Of a DNA stretch of 13,813 nucleotides, positions 1 to 7,106 are shown in pieces. The translations under genes were made by a program, and so were the position numbers. The notes under the pieces were generated by a model that was not told the origin of the DNA, ran no database searches, and was given only the letters and a program-made list of their open reading frames with translations. Positions within the stretch are counted from its first letter, which is position 1; each line of letters opens with the position of its first letter. This stretch comes from Pseudomonadota bacterium (GTDB lineage: Bacteria > Pseudomonadota > Gammaproteobacteria > Pseudomonadales > Pseudomonadaceae), in contig JAEWGL010000013.1 in assembly GCA_023388335.1 (NCBI GenBank), positions 1-13,813 on the forward strand, in the 5' to 3' direction.

Positions 1-161
1 CCGCAAATACCGGGTTACGACCGCTGCGCGGCCGATCGCGCGGTCCGGCGTCCCGGCGCAAGGCACGCTCCCACATTAGGGTGCCGCCGCGCTTGCAGGC
101 CTTGTTCTCTGCGCGTCAGCGCAGCACAGTGGGCTGGGCGATCTCCTACAAAGATCCAATT

Positions 162-196
162 GGCCTTAAAGAAGCGGGCTTGCCCGCGATAGGGCC
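162..196 (-). repeat. REP element (single, reverse orientation)
   Basis: The core at 174-187 is GCGGGCTTGCCCGC, a 5-bp stem with a CTTG loop, followed by CGAT-AGGGCC, which resembles the CGAAGAGGCC tail of P. putida-type REPs. The same core, in either orientation, recurs at 7117, 7248, 9566 and 9636. It lies 28 bp upstream of the mutarotase start. The sequence at 1-80 has a REP-like end (CGCTCCCACA at 67-76) and could be a decayed partner, but no intact second palindrome is visible there. Assignment to the Pseudomonas REP class is by recognition of the core. Confidence 0.7.
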
Positions 197-223
197 CTAA
201 CTGAATAAGAAGAGTCTCGCACC

Positions 224-1078
224 ATGTCCGAACATCCGCTTCATCGCTTCTTCACCCCGCAGCGGCCGCGGCCGACCTTCGAGTGGGAGCGTTACCAGCA
301 GCGTGATGTGCTGATCATCGATCACCCCCGCTGCCAGGCGGTGTTCAGCCGTCAGGGCGCGCAACTGCTGCATTTCCAGCCGCAGGGCGAGCGTCCCTGG
401 TTGTGGTGTGCCGAGCAGTGGCCACAGGTTGGCGCGATTCGCGGTGGAGTCCCGGTGTGCTGGCCCTGGTACGGTCGCCATCCCAGCGAAGACCTGTGGC
501 CGGCCCACGGCTGGGCCCGGCTGCTGGACTGGAAGCTGGTCGACAGCCGTGAGGACGAGGAGGGCGTGACCCTCAAATGGTGCCTGCAACTGTGCGACTG
601 GCAGGTCGACCTGCATGCCCGGCTGGGCCAGCGCATGGAACTGCGCCTGAGCACCGAGCACCAGGACAGCGAACCTTGCCAGTTGAGTCATGCGCTGCTG
701 GCCTACTGGCGTATCAGTGACGTGTCTGAGATAGCGCTATCTGGGCTCGAGAACATTGAGGGTTACGACCGTCTCAGTCGCCAGGCCTGCCGCCAGAAGG
801 AGGCCTTGAAGCTCAAGGGTGGCTGCCAGCGGGTGTACCCAGGGACGGGCACGGTGCAGTTGCAGGATCCGGCCTGGCAGCGTGAACTGTGCATCGACAC
901 CGGTGACAGCGATGACACCGTGGTCTGGCACCCGGGCAGCCGACCGTTGATGGGGGTGAGCGGCCGCGAGACCCACGGCTTCGTCTGTGTCGAGGCCGCC
1001 AGTGGCTGCGATGACGGCCTGAGCCTGGCACCCGGCGAGCGGGCGCACCTGCGCCTGCAGGCGCACCGGCTCAGTTGA
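224..1078 (+). CDS. D-hexose-6-phosphate mutarotase (aldose 1-epimerase family, YeaD-like)
   Basis: This 284-residue protein fits the YeaD/glucose-6-phosphate 1-epimerase family, which interconverts the alpha and beta anomers of hexose 6-phosphates in the cytoplasm. The conserved blocks visible are IRGGVPVCWPWYG (72-84), PAHGWAR (93-99, with His95 as a likely catalytic or sugar-binding histidine), SHALLAYWRI (155-164, His156) and HGFVCVEAA (251-259, with Glu257 as the likely catalytic base). There is no signal peptide. The ATG follows only a weak purine-rich stretch (AAGAAGAG, about 10 nt upstream), but the length and N-terminus fit the family. In P. putida this gene lies after the glucose ABC transporter and porin genes (established knowledge; they are outside this window). 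Supplying the beta anomer would help Zwf, which is encoded nearby. Its stop overlaps the hexR 3' end by 8 bp. Confidence 0.88.
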   Translation: MSEHPLHRFFTPQRPRPTFEWERYQQRDVLIIDHPRCQAVFSRQGAQLLHFQPQGERPWLWCAEQWPQVGAIRGGVPVCWPWYGRHPSEDLWPAHGWARLLDWKLVDSREDEEGVTLKWCLQLCDWQVDLHARLGQRMELRLSTEHQDSEPCQLSHALLAYWRISDVSEIALSGLENIEGYDRLSRQACRQKEALKLKGGCQRVYPGTGTVQLQDPAWQRELCIDTGDSDDTVVWHPGSRPLMGVSGRETHGFVCVEAASGCDDGLSLAPGERAHLRLQAHRLS

Positions 1079-1940
1079 GTTCGTCGTCGATCGGGTAGCG
1101 GCTGGCGTTGAGGCTTTCCTTGATCTTGCGCAGGTGCGGCTGGAAGTCCACGCCCCGGCGCAGGGTCATACCGGTGGCGAGCACGTCCAGTACCGTCAGC
1201 TGGATGATCCGCGAGGTCATCGGCATGTAGATGTCGGTATCTTCCGGCAGCGGGATATGCAGGCTGAGGCTGCAGGCCTTGGCCAGCGGCGAGCCAGCGG
1301 CCGTAAGGCCGAGCACCGAGGCGCCGTTGTCGCGAGCAACGCGGGCCACTTCCACCAGTTCGCGGGTGCGGCCGGTGTAGGAAATGATCACGAAAAGGTC
1401 GCCGGTGTGCGCCACCGAGGCCAGCATGCGCTGCATCAGCACGTCGGCATGGGCCGACACCGCCAGGTTGAAGCGGAAGAACTTGTGCTGCGCGTCCAGC
1501 GCCACCGGCGCCGAGGCGCCGAGGCCAAAGAAGTGGATCTGCCGGGCCTGGATCAGCAGGTCGACGGCGCGGCTGACCTGCTGCGGGTCAAGCTGCTGGC
1601 AGGCGCTGTCGAGCGAAGCGATGGCGCTGCCGAAGATCTTCTGCGTATAGGACGCCGGATCGTCATCGGCTTCCACCGCCCGGCTGACGTAGGCGGCGCC
1701 GCTGGCCAGGCTCTGCGCCAGCTGCAGCTTGAGTTCGGGATAGCCACTGACGCCGAACGAACGGCAGAAGCGGTTGACGGTCGGCTCGCTGACCTTGGCG
1801 GCCTGGGCCAAGGCTGCGATGCTGAAGCGGGTCGCTTGTTGCGGGTTGAGCAGGATGACTTCGGCGACTTTGCGTTCGGCCTTGTTCAGCTCGTCGAGGC
1901 GTCCCTGGATCTGTTCCAGGAGGTTTCGCACGCGGTCCAT
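1071..1940 (-). CDS. hexR: HexR, RpiR-family transcriptional regulator of glucose catabolism
   Basis: This is a 289-residue RpiR-family repressor. The N-terminal helix-turn-helix domain covers about 1-77, with the recognition segment SEPTVNRFCRSFG (51-63, Arg57 and Arg60). The sugar-isomerase (SIS) effector domain covers about 120-260, with HFFGLGASAP (136-145) and ISYTGRTRE (186-194) as the phosphosugar-binding loops. In Pseudomonas, HexR represses zwf-pgl-eda and other genes and is released by KDPG, the substrate of Eda (established knowledge). The start at 1940 (MDRVRNLL) is chosen because AAGGA lies 7 nt upstream and the HTH begins at once. The frame stays open another 37 codons upstream to 2051, but that stretch is Cys/His/Arg-rich and unlike the family. 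hexR is divergent from zwf across about 200 bp that contains a candidate operator. Its last codons overlap the mutarotase stop, so no separate terminator fits between them. Confidence 0.95.
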   Translation of the reverse strand: MDRVRNLLEQIQGRLDELNKAERKVAEVILLNPQQATRFSIAALAQAAKVSEPTVNRFCRSFGVSGYPELKLQLAQSLASGAAYVSRAVEADDDPASYTQKIFGSAIASLDSACQQLDPQQVSRAVDLLIQARQIHFFGLGASAPVALDAQHKFFRFNLAVSAHADVLMQRMLASVAHTGDLFVIISYTGRTRELVEVARVARDNGASVLGLTAAGSPLAKACSLSLHIPLPEDTDIYMPMTSRIIQLTVLDVLATGMTLRRGVDFQPHLRKIKESLNASRYPIDDELN

Positions 1941-2015
1941 GGGTTGTCCTTGGGTCGATGAGGCAGCCGGCTGCCTTGAACAGCGGGCTTTTTTGCAGGG
2001 TGGCCTATCGTACTG

Positions 2016-2036
2016 GTGGTGTCGATGGCACACCAC
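2016..2036. promoter_or_regulatory. Perfect inverted repeat upstream of hexR
   Basis: The arms GTGGTGT (2016-2022) and ACACCAC (2030-2036) are exact reverse complements separated by 7 nt. The repeat lies 75-96 bp upstream of the hexR start, on the hexR side of the HexR-type palindrome. It has no adjoining T-tract, so a terminator is unlikely. It could be a second protein-binding site or a 5'-UTR hairpin of the hexR transcript. No binding protein can be named from sequence alone. Confidence 0.4.
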
Positions 2037-2060
2037 TGATATCGCTATCATCCTTAATGT

Positions 2061-2076
2061 TGTGGTTTTTACTACA
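2061..2076. promoter_or_regulatory. Candidate HexR operator
   Basis: TGTGGT-TTTT-ACTACA is a 16-bp inverted repeat with one mismatch; the ideal partner of ACTACA would be TGTAGT. It sits between divergent hexR and zwf, 65 bp upstream of the zwf ATG. TGTARK-N4-MYTACA-type palindromes are the form described for HexR sites in gammaproteobacteria (established knowledge, recalled rather than searched). Its position would allow HexR to control both zwf and its own gene: on the minus strand it adjoins a GATAAT sequence (2076-2081) that could be a hexR -10 element. Confidence 0.65.
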
Positions 2077-2083
2077 TTATCCC

Positions 2084-2112
2084 TTGAAAACTGGGGTTGA
2101 AAACGGTATTTC
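2084..2112 (+). promoter_or_regulatory. Possible zwf promoter (weakly supported)
   Basis: TTGAAA (2084-2089) and TATTTC (2107-2112) have a 17-bp spacing, as for sigma-70. A second copy of TTGAAAAC begins at 2097 and a TATAAA lies at 2124-2129, so the true -35/-10 pair is ambiguous. The operator at 2061-2076 would lie just upstream of this promoter rather than on it, which argues against the assignment as much as for it. Confidence 0.3.
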
Positions 2113-2141
2113 TAGTTCAACTTTATAAAAGAACCAACATC

Positions 2142-3611
2142 ATGGCTGCGATCAGCGTTGAACCTTGCACCTTTGCCTTGTTTGGCGCCTTGGGCGACCT
2201 GGCCTTGCGCAAGCTATTTCCTGCTCTCTACCAACTGGACCGTGCCGGGCTGCTGCACCCAGGCACTCGCCTTCTGGCCCTGGCCCGTGAAGCCGGCAGC
2301 CCCGAGGCCCACTTGGCGGATATCGAGGCGCACCTGCGCAGGCATGTGCCGGCCGCCGACCTCGAGGACCCGGCGCTGGGCCGCTTCCTCGAGCGCCTGA
2401 GCTACCTGCACGTGGATTTCCTGCAGGTCGAGGGTTACCAGGCACTGGCCGAGGAGGTTACCGGCGGACTCCCGCTGATCGCCTATTTTGCTACCGCGGC
2501 GGCGGTGTACGGGGCGATCTGCGAGAACCTCGACAAGGTCGGCCTGGTCGCCGGTACTCGGGTGGTCCTGGAAAAACCCATTGGCCACGACCTGGAGTCG
2601 TCGCGCCGGGTCAACGATGCCGTGGCGCGCTTTTTCCCGGAGAGCCGCGTCTATCGCATCGACCATTACCTGGGCAAGGAGACGGTGCAGAACCTGATCG
2701 CCCTGCGCTTTGCCAACAGTCTGTTCGAAACCCAGTGGAACCAGAACTCGATCTCCCACGTGGAAATCACCGTGGCCGAGAAGGTCGGCATCGAGGGGCG
2801 CTGGGGTTACTTCGACAAGGCTGGGCAGCTGCGCGACATGATCCAGAACCACCTGCTGCAGTTGCTCTGCCTGATTGCCATGGACCCGCCGGCCGACCTT
2901 TCCGCCGACAGCATCCGCGACGAGAAGGTCAAGGTGCTCAAGGCCCTGGCGCCGATCACCGGCGAAGGCCTGAGCACGCGTGTGGTGCGCGGCCAGTACA
3001 TCGCCGGCTACAGCGAGGGCCAGCCGGTGCCGGGCTACTTGGAAGAGGACAACGCCAACGCCCAGAGCGACACCGAGACCTTCGTCGCCCTGCGCGCCGA
3101 TATCCGCAACTGGCGCTGGGCCGGCGTGCCGTTCTACCTGCGCACTGGCAAGCGCATGCCGCAGAAACTGTCGCAGATCGTCATTCACTTCAAGGAACCG
3201 CCCCATTACATCTTCGCCCCGGAACAGCGTTTGCAGATCGGCAACAAGCTGATCATCCGCCTGCAACCGGACGAAGGCATTTCCTTGCGGGTGATGACCA
3301 AGGAACAAGGGCTGGACAAGGGCATGCAATTGCGCAGCGGGCCTTTGCAGCTGAATTTCTCGGACACCTGGCGCAGTGCGCGGATTCCGGATCCCTACGA
3401 GCGCTTGCTGCTGGAAGTGATGCGCGGCAACCAGAACCTGTTCGTGCGCAAGGATGAAATCGAATATGCATGGAAATGGTGCGATCAACTGATCGCTGGC
3501 TGGAATAGCGCTGGCGATGCCCCCAAGCCCTACGCGGCGGGTTCCTGGGGGCCGATGAGCTCGATTGCACTGATCACTCGCGACGGGAGGGCGTGGTATG
3601 GCGATATCTGA
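2142..3611 (+). CDS. zwf: Glucose-6-phosphate 1-dehydrogenase
   Basis: This 489-residue cytoplasmic enzyme oxidises glucose 6-phosphate with NAD(P)+ to 6-phosphogluconolactone, the entry step of the Entner-Doudoroff route. The Rossmann fingerprint is FGALGDLALRKLFPAL (14-29). EKPIGHD (144-150) is followed by the substrate-phosphate motif RIDHYLGKE (172-180). The probable catalytic His is His237 in RDMIQNHLLQ, and RTGKRMP is at 334-340. The length matches the family. The start at 2142 (MAAISVEP) fits P. putida Zwf. An upstream GTG in the same frame at 2097 adds 15 residues not typical of the family. The Shine-Dalgarno signal is poor (AAAAGAAC). zwf is first in the zwf-pgl-eda operon, and its last 14 bp overlap the start of pgl. 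Pseudomonads often carry additional zwf paralogues, so this is the hexR-linked copy. Confidence 0.97.
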   Translation: MAAISVEPCTFALFGALGDLALRKLFPALYQLDRAGLLHPGTRLLALAREAGSPEAHLADIEAHLRRHVPAADLEDPALGRFLERLSYLHVDFLQVEGYQALAEEVTGGLPLIAYFATAAAVYGAICENLDKVGLVAGTRVVLEKPIGHDLESSRRVNDAVARFFPESRVYRIDHYLGKETVQNLIALRFANSLFETQWNQNSISHVEITVAEKVGIEGRWGYFDKAGQLRDMIQNHLLQLLCLIAMDPPADLSADSIRDEKVKVLKALAPITGEGLSTRVVRGQYIAGYSEGQPVPGYLEEDNANAQSDTETFVALRADIRNWRWAGVPFYLRTGKRMPQKLSQIVIHFKEPPHYIFAPEQRLQIGNKLIIRLQPDEGISLRVMTKEQGLDKGMQLRSGPLQLNFSDTWRSARIPDPYERLLLEVMRGNQNLFVRKDEIEYAWKWCDQLIAGWNSAGDAPKPYAAGSWGPMSSIALITRDGRAWYGDI

Positions 3612-4311
3612 ACTGCAACTACCAGGCACGGTGAACGTGCACGAGCTGGACAACCCGGCGCTGCTCGCCGACACCCTGGCCCGAGACGTGGCCGAGCGCC
3701 TGCGCCAGGCCATCGCCGACAAGGGCGTGGCCACCGTGGTGTTGTCGGGTGGGCGTAGCCCGATCCTGTTTCTCGAACAACTGGCGCGCCAGGCGCTCGA
3801 CTGGTCGAAGGTGGTGGTCAGCCTGGCCGATGAGCGCTGGGTACCGACCGAGCACGCCGACAGCAATGCCGGCCTGCTACAGCGGCACCTGTTGGTCGGC
3901 GCGGCGGCTCAAGCGCGCTTCGTCGGCCTGTACCGCGCCAGCGCCAGCCTCGAATTGGCAGCCGACGAGGCTGATAAGGCCCTGGCCGAGCTGCCGGCGA
4001 TCGATGTACTGGTATTGGGCATGGGGGATGACGGGCACACCGCTTCGCTGTTCCCAGCCAGCCCGTACCTGCGCGAGGGCCTGGCCAAGGGCAGCGCGCG
4101 CCGCTGCCTGCCGATGCTGGCGCCGAGCGTGCCACACCAGCGCCTGAGCATGACCCGCGCCTTGTTGGCCAGTGCCGCGTTCATCGCGCTGTCTGTGCAA
4201 GGCCAGAACAAACTCGATACCCTGCGCGCCGCGCTGGCGGCCGATGACCCGACCGAAATGCCAATTCGTGCCTTTCTTCAAGACCCCCTGGACATTTACT
4301 GGTGCCCATGA
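3598..4311 (+). CDS. pgl: 6-phosphogluconolactonase
   Basis: This 237-residue DevB/SOL-type lactonase hydrolyses 6-phosphogluconolactone, the Zwf product, to 6-phosphogluconate in the cytoplasm. Conserved family blocks are VVLSGGRSP (47-55), SLADERWVP (75-83), GMGDDGHTASLFP (141-153, the phosphosugar and active-site loop with His147) and RLSMT (182-186). The ATG at 3598 lies inside the last codons of zwf and is preceded by GGGAGG (3585-3590) at a good spacing, so translation is probably coupled to zwf. Its TGA lies 17 nt before the eda start. Together with its neighbours it makes a complete glucose-6-phosphate to 6-phosphogluconate unit. The dehydratase Edd is not in this window. Confidence 0.96.
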   Translation: MAISELQLPGTVNVHELDNPALLADTLARDVAERLRQAIADKGVATVVLSGGRSPILFLEQLARQALDWSKVVVSLADERWVPTEHADSNAGLLQRHLLVGAAAQARFVGLYRASASLELAADEADKALAELPAIDVLVLGMGDDGHTASLFPASPYLREGLAKGSARRCLPMLAPSVPHQRLSMTRALLASAAFIALSVQGQNKLDTLRAALAADDPTEMPIRAFLQDPLDIYWCP

Positions 4312-4328
4312 GCCAAGGATCCGCTGTC

Positions 4329-5003
4329 ATGACCACGCTTGAACGCCCACAGCCGCTGTTTACAATGGCCGAAAAAATCGCCCGGATCGACGCGATCTGC
4401 GGCCAGGCGCGCATCCTGCCGGTGATCACCATCGCCCGCGAGGACGACATCCTGCCGCTGGCCGATGCTCTGGCCGCTGGGGGCATACGCACCCTCGAAG
4501 TCACCCTGCGCTCCGAGCATGGCCTCAAGGCTATCCAGGTTCTGCGCGAGCAACGGCCGGAACTGTGCGTCGGTGCCGGCACCGTGCTCGACCGCACGAT
4601 GTTTGCCGCGGTCCAGGCCGCTGGCGCGCAGTTCGTGGTCACCCCGGGCATTACCCAGGACATCCTCGAAGCAGGCGTGGACAGTGATATTCCCCTGTTG
4701 CCAGGGATCAGCACACCCTCCGAGATCATGATGGGCTACGCCCTCGGGTATCGCCGCTTCAAGCTGTTCCCCGCCGAGATCAGCGGCGGCGTGGCCGCGA
4801 TCAAAGCCTTCGCCGGGCCTTTTGGGGAGGTCCGTTTCTGCCCCACTGGCGGTGTGAATCCTGGCAATGTGCGCAACTACATAGCCCTTTCGAACGTGAT
4901 GTGCGTGGGCGGGACCTGGATGCTCGACAGCGGCTGGATCAAGAACCGCGACTGGGCGCGGATCGAGGCTTGCAGCGCGGAGGCGCTGGCGTTGCTGGAC
5001 TGA
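4329..5003 (+). CDS. eda: 2-keto-3-deoxy-6-phosphogluconate (KDPG) aldolase
   Basis: This 224-residue class I aldolase cleaves KDPG to pyruvate and glyceraldehyde 3-phosphate, the last Entner-Doudoroff step. The Schiff-base lysine is Lys145 in RFKLFPAE (143-150) and the catalytic acid/base is Glu57 in TLEVTLRS (55-62). CPTGGVN (171-177) is the phosphate-binding loop. The sequence is very close to the P. putida enzyme as I recall it. Three in-frame starts exist: GTG 4302, ATG 4308 (overlapping the pgl stop) and ATG 4329. ATG 4329 is chosen because AAGGA (4315-4319) lies 9 nt upstream and the family N-terminus is MTTLERPQP. It is the last gene of the operon and is followed by a strong terminator. 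Eda consumes KDPG, the HexR effector, so it closes a feedback loop (inference from known HexR biology). Confidence 0.97.
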   Translation: MTTLERPQPLFTMAEKIARIDAICGQARILPVITIAREDDILPLADALAAGGIRTLEVTLRSEHGLKAIQVLREQRPELCVGAGTVLDRTMFAAVQAAGAQFVVTPGITQDILEAGVDSDIPLLPGISTPSEIMMGYALGYRRFKLFPAEISGGVAAIKAFAGPFGEVRFCPTGGVNPGNVRNYIALSNVMCVGGTWMLDSGWIKNRDWARIEACSAEALALLD

Positions 5004-5064
5004 GGGGGTTAGTCGCGACTAGCGGGTGCATGCTTCATTCTCAAGCCATGTCCCCACCAGCCCC

Positions 5065-5100
5065 AAAAAAAAGCCCGTATCCAAAGATACGGGCTTTTTT
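5065..5100. terminator. Bidirectional intrinsic terminator between eda and leuA
   Basis: A 9-bp perfect stem, GCCCGTATC (5073-5081) and GATACGGGC (5086-5094), encloses a CAAA loop. Eight A bases (5065-5072) lie on one side and six T bases (5095-5100) on the other. The structure therefore terminates plus-strand transcripts from zwf-pgl-eda, and minus-strand leuA transcripts, whose stop is 16 bp away. It is the clearest intrinsic terminator in the window. Confidence 0.95.
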
Positions 5101-5115
5101 GTCTCACGTACCGGA

Positions 5116-6789
5116 TCAGGCCGCTTTCGCTTCCTGCTGGCTCAATGAGCGATTCAGTGCGCTGAACAGGGCCTTGAAGCTGGCGGTGGTGATGTTTTCA
5201 TCGATACCCACGCCGTGCACTGGACGTCCGCCGGCCACGCGCAGCTCGATGTAGGCCGCCGCCTTGGCGTTGGTCCCGGCACCGATGGCGTGCTCGTTGT
5301 AGTCCATGATCTCGACCGCAACCGGCAAGCCGGCGACCAGCGCTTCCAGGGCGCCATTGCCCTTGCCGCGCCAGTGCAGGGTCGTCTCGCCTTCGCCAGA
5401 GACTTCCACTTCCACGGCGCTGTGGCCGTTCTCTTCCTGCAAACGGTGGCTGACCAGCGCATACGGGGCATTGGCCTGCAGGTATTCGCGGTGCAACAGG
5501 CTGTAGATCTGCTGGGCCGTCATTTCCAGGCCCAGGCGGTCGGTTTCACCCTGAACCACCTGGCTGAACTCGATCTGCATGCGACGTGGCAGGCTGATGC
5601 CGTACTCCTGCTCGAGCAAGTAGGTGATGCCGCCTTTGCCGGACTGGCTGTTGACGCGGATCACCGCCTCGTAGCTGCGGCCGATGTCGGCCGGGTCGAT
5701 CGGCAGGTACGGCACCTCCCAGAGGGTGTCTTCCTTCTGCTGGCTGAAGCCCTTGCGGATGGCGTCCTGGTGGGAGCCGGAGAAGGCAGTGTGGACCAGG
5801 TCGCCGACATACGGATGACGTGGATGCACCGGCAGCTGGTTGCACTCTTCGACTACTTTGCGTACGCCGTCGATGTCGGAAAAGTCCAGCTTGGGGTCGA
5901 CGCCCTGGGTGTACAGGTTCAGCGCCAGGGTCACCAGGTCGACGTTGCCGGTACGCTCGCCGTTGCCGAACAGGCAGCCTTCGGCGCGGTCGGCACCGGC
6001 CATCAGGCCCAGCTCGGTGGCGGCAATACCGGTGCCACGGTCGTTGTGGGTGTGCAAGCTGATGATCACGCTGTCACGGCGGTTGACGTTGCGGCAGAAC
6101 CATTCGATCTGGTCAGCGTAGATGTTGGGCGTCGCCACTTCGACGGTGGCCGGCAGGTTAAGGATGATCTTGTTCTGCGGGGTCGGATTCCACACCTCGA
6201 TCACCGCGTCGCAGACTTCCTTGGCAAACTCGAGCTCCGTGGCGCTGAAAGTCTCGGGCGAGTACTGGAAGGTCCACTGGGTTTCTGGCTGCTGCGCGGC
6301 GTATTTGACGAACAGCTTGGCCGCGTTCACCGCGATGTCCTTCACGCCTTGCTTGTCCTGGTTGAAGACGATGCGGCGGAACGACGGGCAAGTCGCGTTG
6401 TACAGGTGGACAATGGCCTTCTTGGCGCCACGCAGGGACTCGAAGGTCCGGGCGATCAAGTCTTCACGGGCCTGGGTGAGCACCTGGATGGTGGTGTCGT
6501 CCGGGATATGGCCGTCTTCGATCAGGCTGCGCACGAAGTCGAAGTCGGTCTGCGAGGCAGACGGGAACGACGCTTCGATTTCCTTCACGCCCACCTGCAC
6601 CAGGGTCTGCCAGAAGCGCAGCTTCTTCGCCGCGTCCATCGGTTCGATCAGCGACTGGTTACCGTCACGCAGGTCGGAGCTGCACCAGATCGGCGCCTGG
6701 GTGATGGTCTTCGAAGGCCAGGTGCGATCAGGCAGGTCGATGGTCGGGAACGCGCGGTATTTCTTCGAAGGGTCTTTGAGCATGGTCAT
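5116..6789 (-). CDS. leuA: 2-isopropylmalate synthase (long form)
   Basis: This 557-residue enzyme condenses acetyl-CoA with 2-oxoisovalerate, the first committed step of leucine biosynthesis. The TIM-barrel HMGL-like domain covers about 30-310. It shows SSDLRDGNQS (37-46, catalytic Arg41 and metal Asp42), HTHNDRG (246-252, metal-binding His246 and His248) and GNGERTGN (275-282). The C-terminal LeuA regulatory domain (about 430-557) contains GAGTNAKAAAYIEL (503-516), the usual site of leucine feedback. The length matches the long form found in pseudomonads rather than the roughly 520-residue E. coli form. The start at 6789 follows AAGGA at 7-nt spacing; ATG 6783 is the alternative. It stands alone, not with leuCDB. 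A Leu-rich small reading frame lies 76 nt upstream and suggests leader control. The 3' end faces eda across a shared terminator. Confidence 0.96.
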   Translation of the reverse strand: MTMLKDPSKKYRAFPTIDLPDRTWPSKTITQAPIWCSSDLRDGNQSLIEPMDAAKKLRFWQTLVQVGVKEIEASFPSASQTDFDFVRSLIEDGHIPDDTTIQVLTQAREDLIARTFESLRGAKKAIVHLYNATCPSFRRIVFNQDKQGVKDIAVNAAKLFVKYAAQQPETQWTFQYSPETFSATELEFAKEVCDAVIEVWNPTPQNKIILNLPATVEVATPNIYADQIEWFCRNVNRRDSVIISLHTHNDRGTGIAATELGLMAGADRAEGCLFGNGERTGNVDLVTLALNLYTQGVDPKLDFSDIDGVRKVVEECNQLPVHPRHPYVGDLVHTAFSGSHQDAIRKGFSQQKEDTLWEVPYLPIDPADIGRSYEAVIRVNSQSGKGGITYLLEQEYGISLPRRMQIEFSQVVQGETDRLGLEMTAQQIYSLLHREYLQANAPYALVSHRLQEENGHSAVEVEVSGEGETTLHWRGKGNGALEALVAGLPVAVEIMDYNEHAIGAGTNAKAAAYIELRVAGGRPVHGVGIDENITTASFKALFSALNRSLSQQEAKAA

Positions 6790-6847
6790 GGAAGCAATCC
6801 TTGAGTGTGCGGCCGTGATCGGGCCTGCCATACGAAAACGAGATGAA

Positions 6848-6893
6848 AAGGCGAGGCGACGCGATTCACCCTGGTAGTCGTGCACTGACCAGG
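6848..6893 (-). promoter_or_regulatory. Mutually exclusive hairpins in the leuA leader (attenuator-like)
   Basis: Read on the minus strand, CCTGGT and ACCAGG (plus positions 6888-6893 and 6870-6875) form a perfect 6-bp stem. AGGGTGA and TCGCCTT (plus 6866-6872 and 6848-6854) form a 7-bp stem with two G-U pairs, followed by UUC-AUCU. The two stems share plus positions 6870-6872 and cannot coexist, which is the layout of an attenuator. The U-tract is short and the second stem is weak, so terminator function is uncertain. The region overlaps the end of the Leu-rich leader frame. Confidence 0.35.
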
Positions 6894-6943
6894 CAGAGGC
6901 TGCGGTGTTGACGGAGCAGGATGAGGGTTGTGGAGGTATTCAT
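6866..6943 (-). CDS. Putative leucine-rich leader peptide upstream of leuA
   Basis: ATG at 6943 to TGA at 6866 encodes 25 residues, beginning MNTSTTLILL and ending in VSARLPG. Six are leucine (7, 9, 10, 16, 18, 23), with Ile8 and Val19, so a quarter of the peptide is the end product of the pathway downstream. It lies on the leuA strand and its stop is 76 nt before the leuA start. AGGG and GAGG sequences precede the ATG, the GAGG being very close. This is the pattern of the leuL and ilv leader peptides, where ribosome stalling at Leu codons reports scarcity of charged tRNA-Leu (established knowledge). Function here is inferred. Chance occurrence of such a short frame cannot be excluded without comparison across species. 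Confidence 0.55.
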   Translation of the reverse strand: MNTSTTLILLRQHRSLCLVSARLPG

Positions 6944-6954
6944 GCCTCAACCCT
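6924..6954 (-). promoter_or_regulatory. Hairpin covering the leader-peptide ribosome site
   Basis: AGGGTTG (minus strand; plus 6948-6954) pairs perfectly with CAACCCT (plus 6924-6930), with a further AGG/CCT inner pair (6945-6947 with 6934-6936). In the leuA transcript this stem would enclose the purine-rich site and AUG of the leader peptide (6941-6943 in the loop). It could therefore limit leader translation or act as a pause hairpin. The pairing is seen in the sequence; the role is inference. Confidence 0.4.
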
Positions 6955-7106
6955 AACCAGTGGGGTGAAGGATGGCAAGGCTTGAAAAAAAATTGAGATA
7001 AATGCTTAAAAAACCCACCTATTCCAGATTGAGTTGCTTGTTTTTGGTAAAAGGATTGAATCTATTGCGGTAGATTTCAGAATGGCGCAAGGCGGGAATT
7101 GAGCAT

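Noticed and set aside
1..80. Possible second REP element at the window start
   Set aside because: CGCTCCCACA and a GC-rich repeat-like stretch are present, but no intact GCGGG-N4-CCCGC palindrome; too decayed to call.
1941..2051. 37-codon N-terminal extension of HexR
   Set aside because: The upstream residues are Cys/His/Arg-rich and unlike RpiR proteins, they would cover the inverted repeat, and AAGGA sits just before the ATG at 1940.
2214..3866. Minus-strand open frame of about 550 codons opposite zwf and pgl
   Set aside because: It spans two real genes and their overlap, shows no family motifs, and is an artefact of third-position GC bias.
5215..6804. Long plus-strand open frame (about 529 codons) opposite leuA
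   Set aside because: It is the complement of a fully conserved leuA with all catalytic motifs. Its composition (Val/Asp/Gly/Gln/His-rich) is typical of an antisense shadow in GC-rich DNA.
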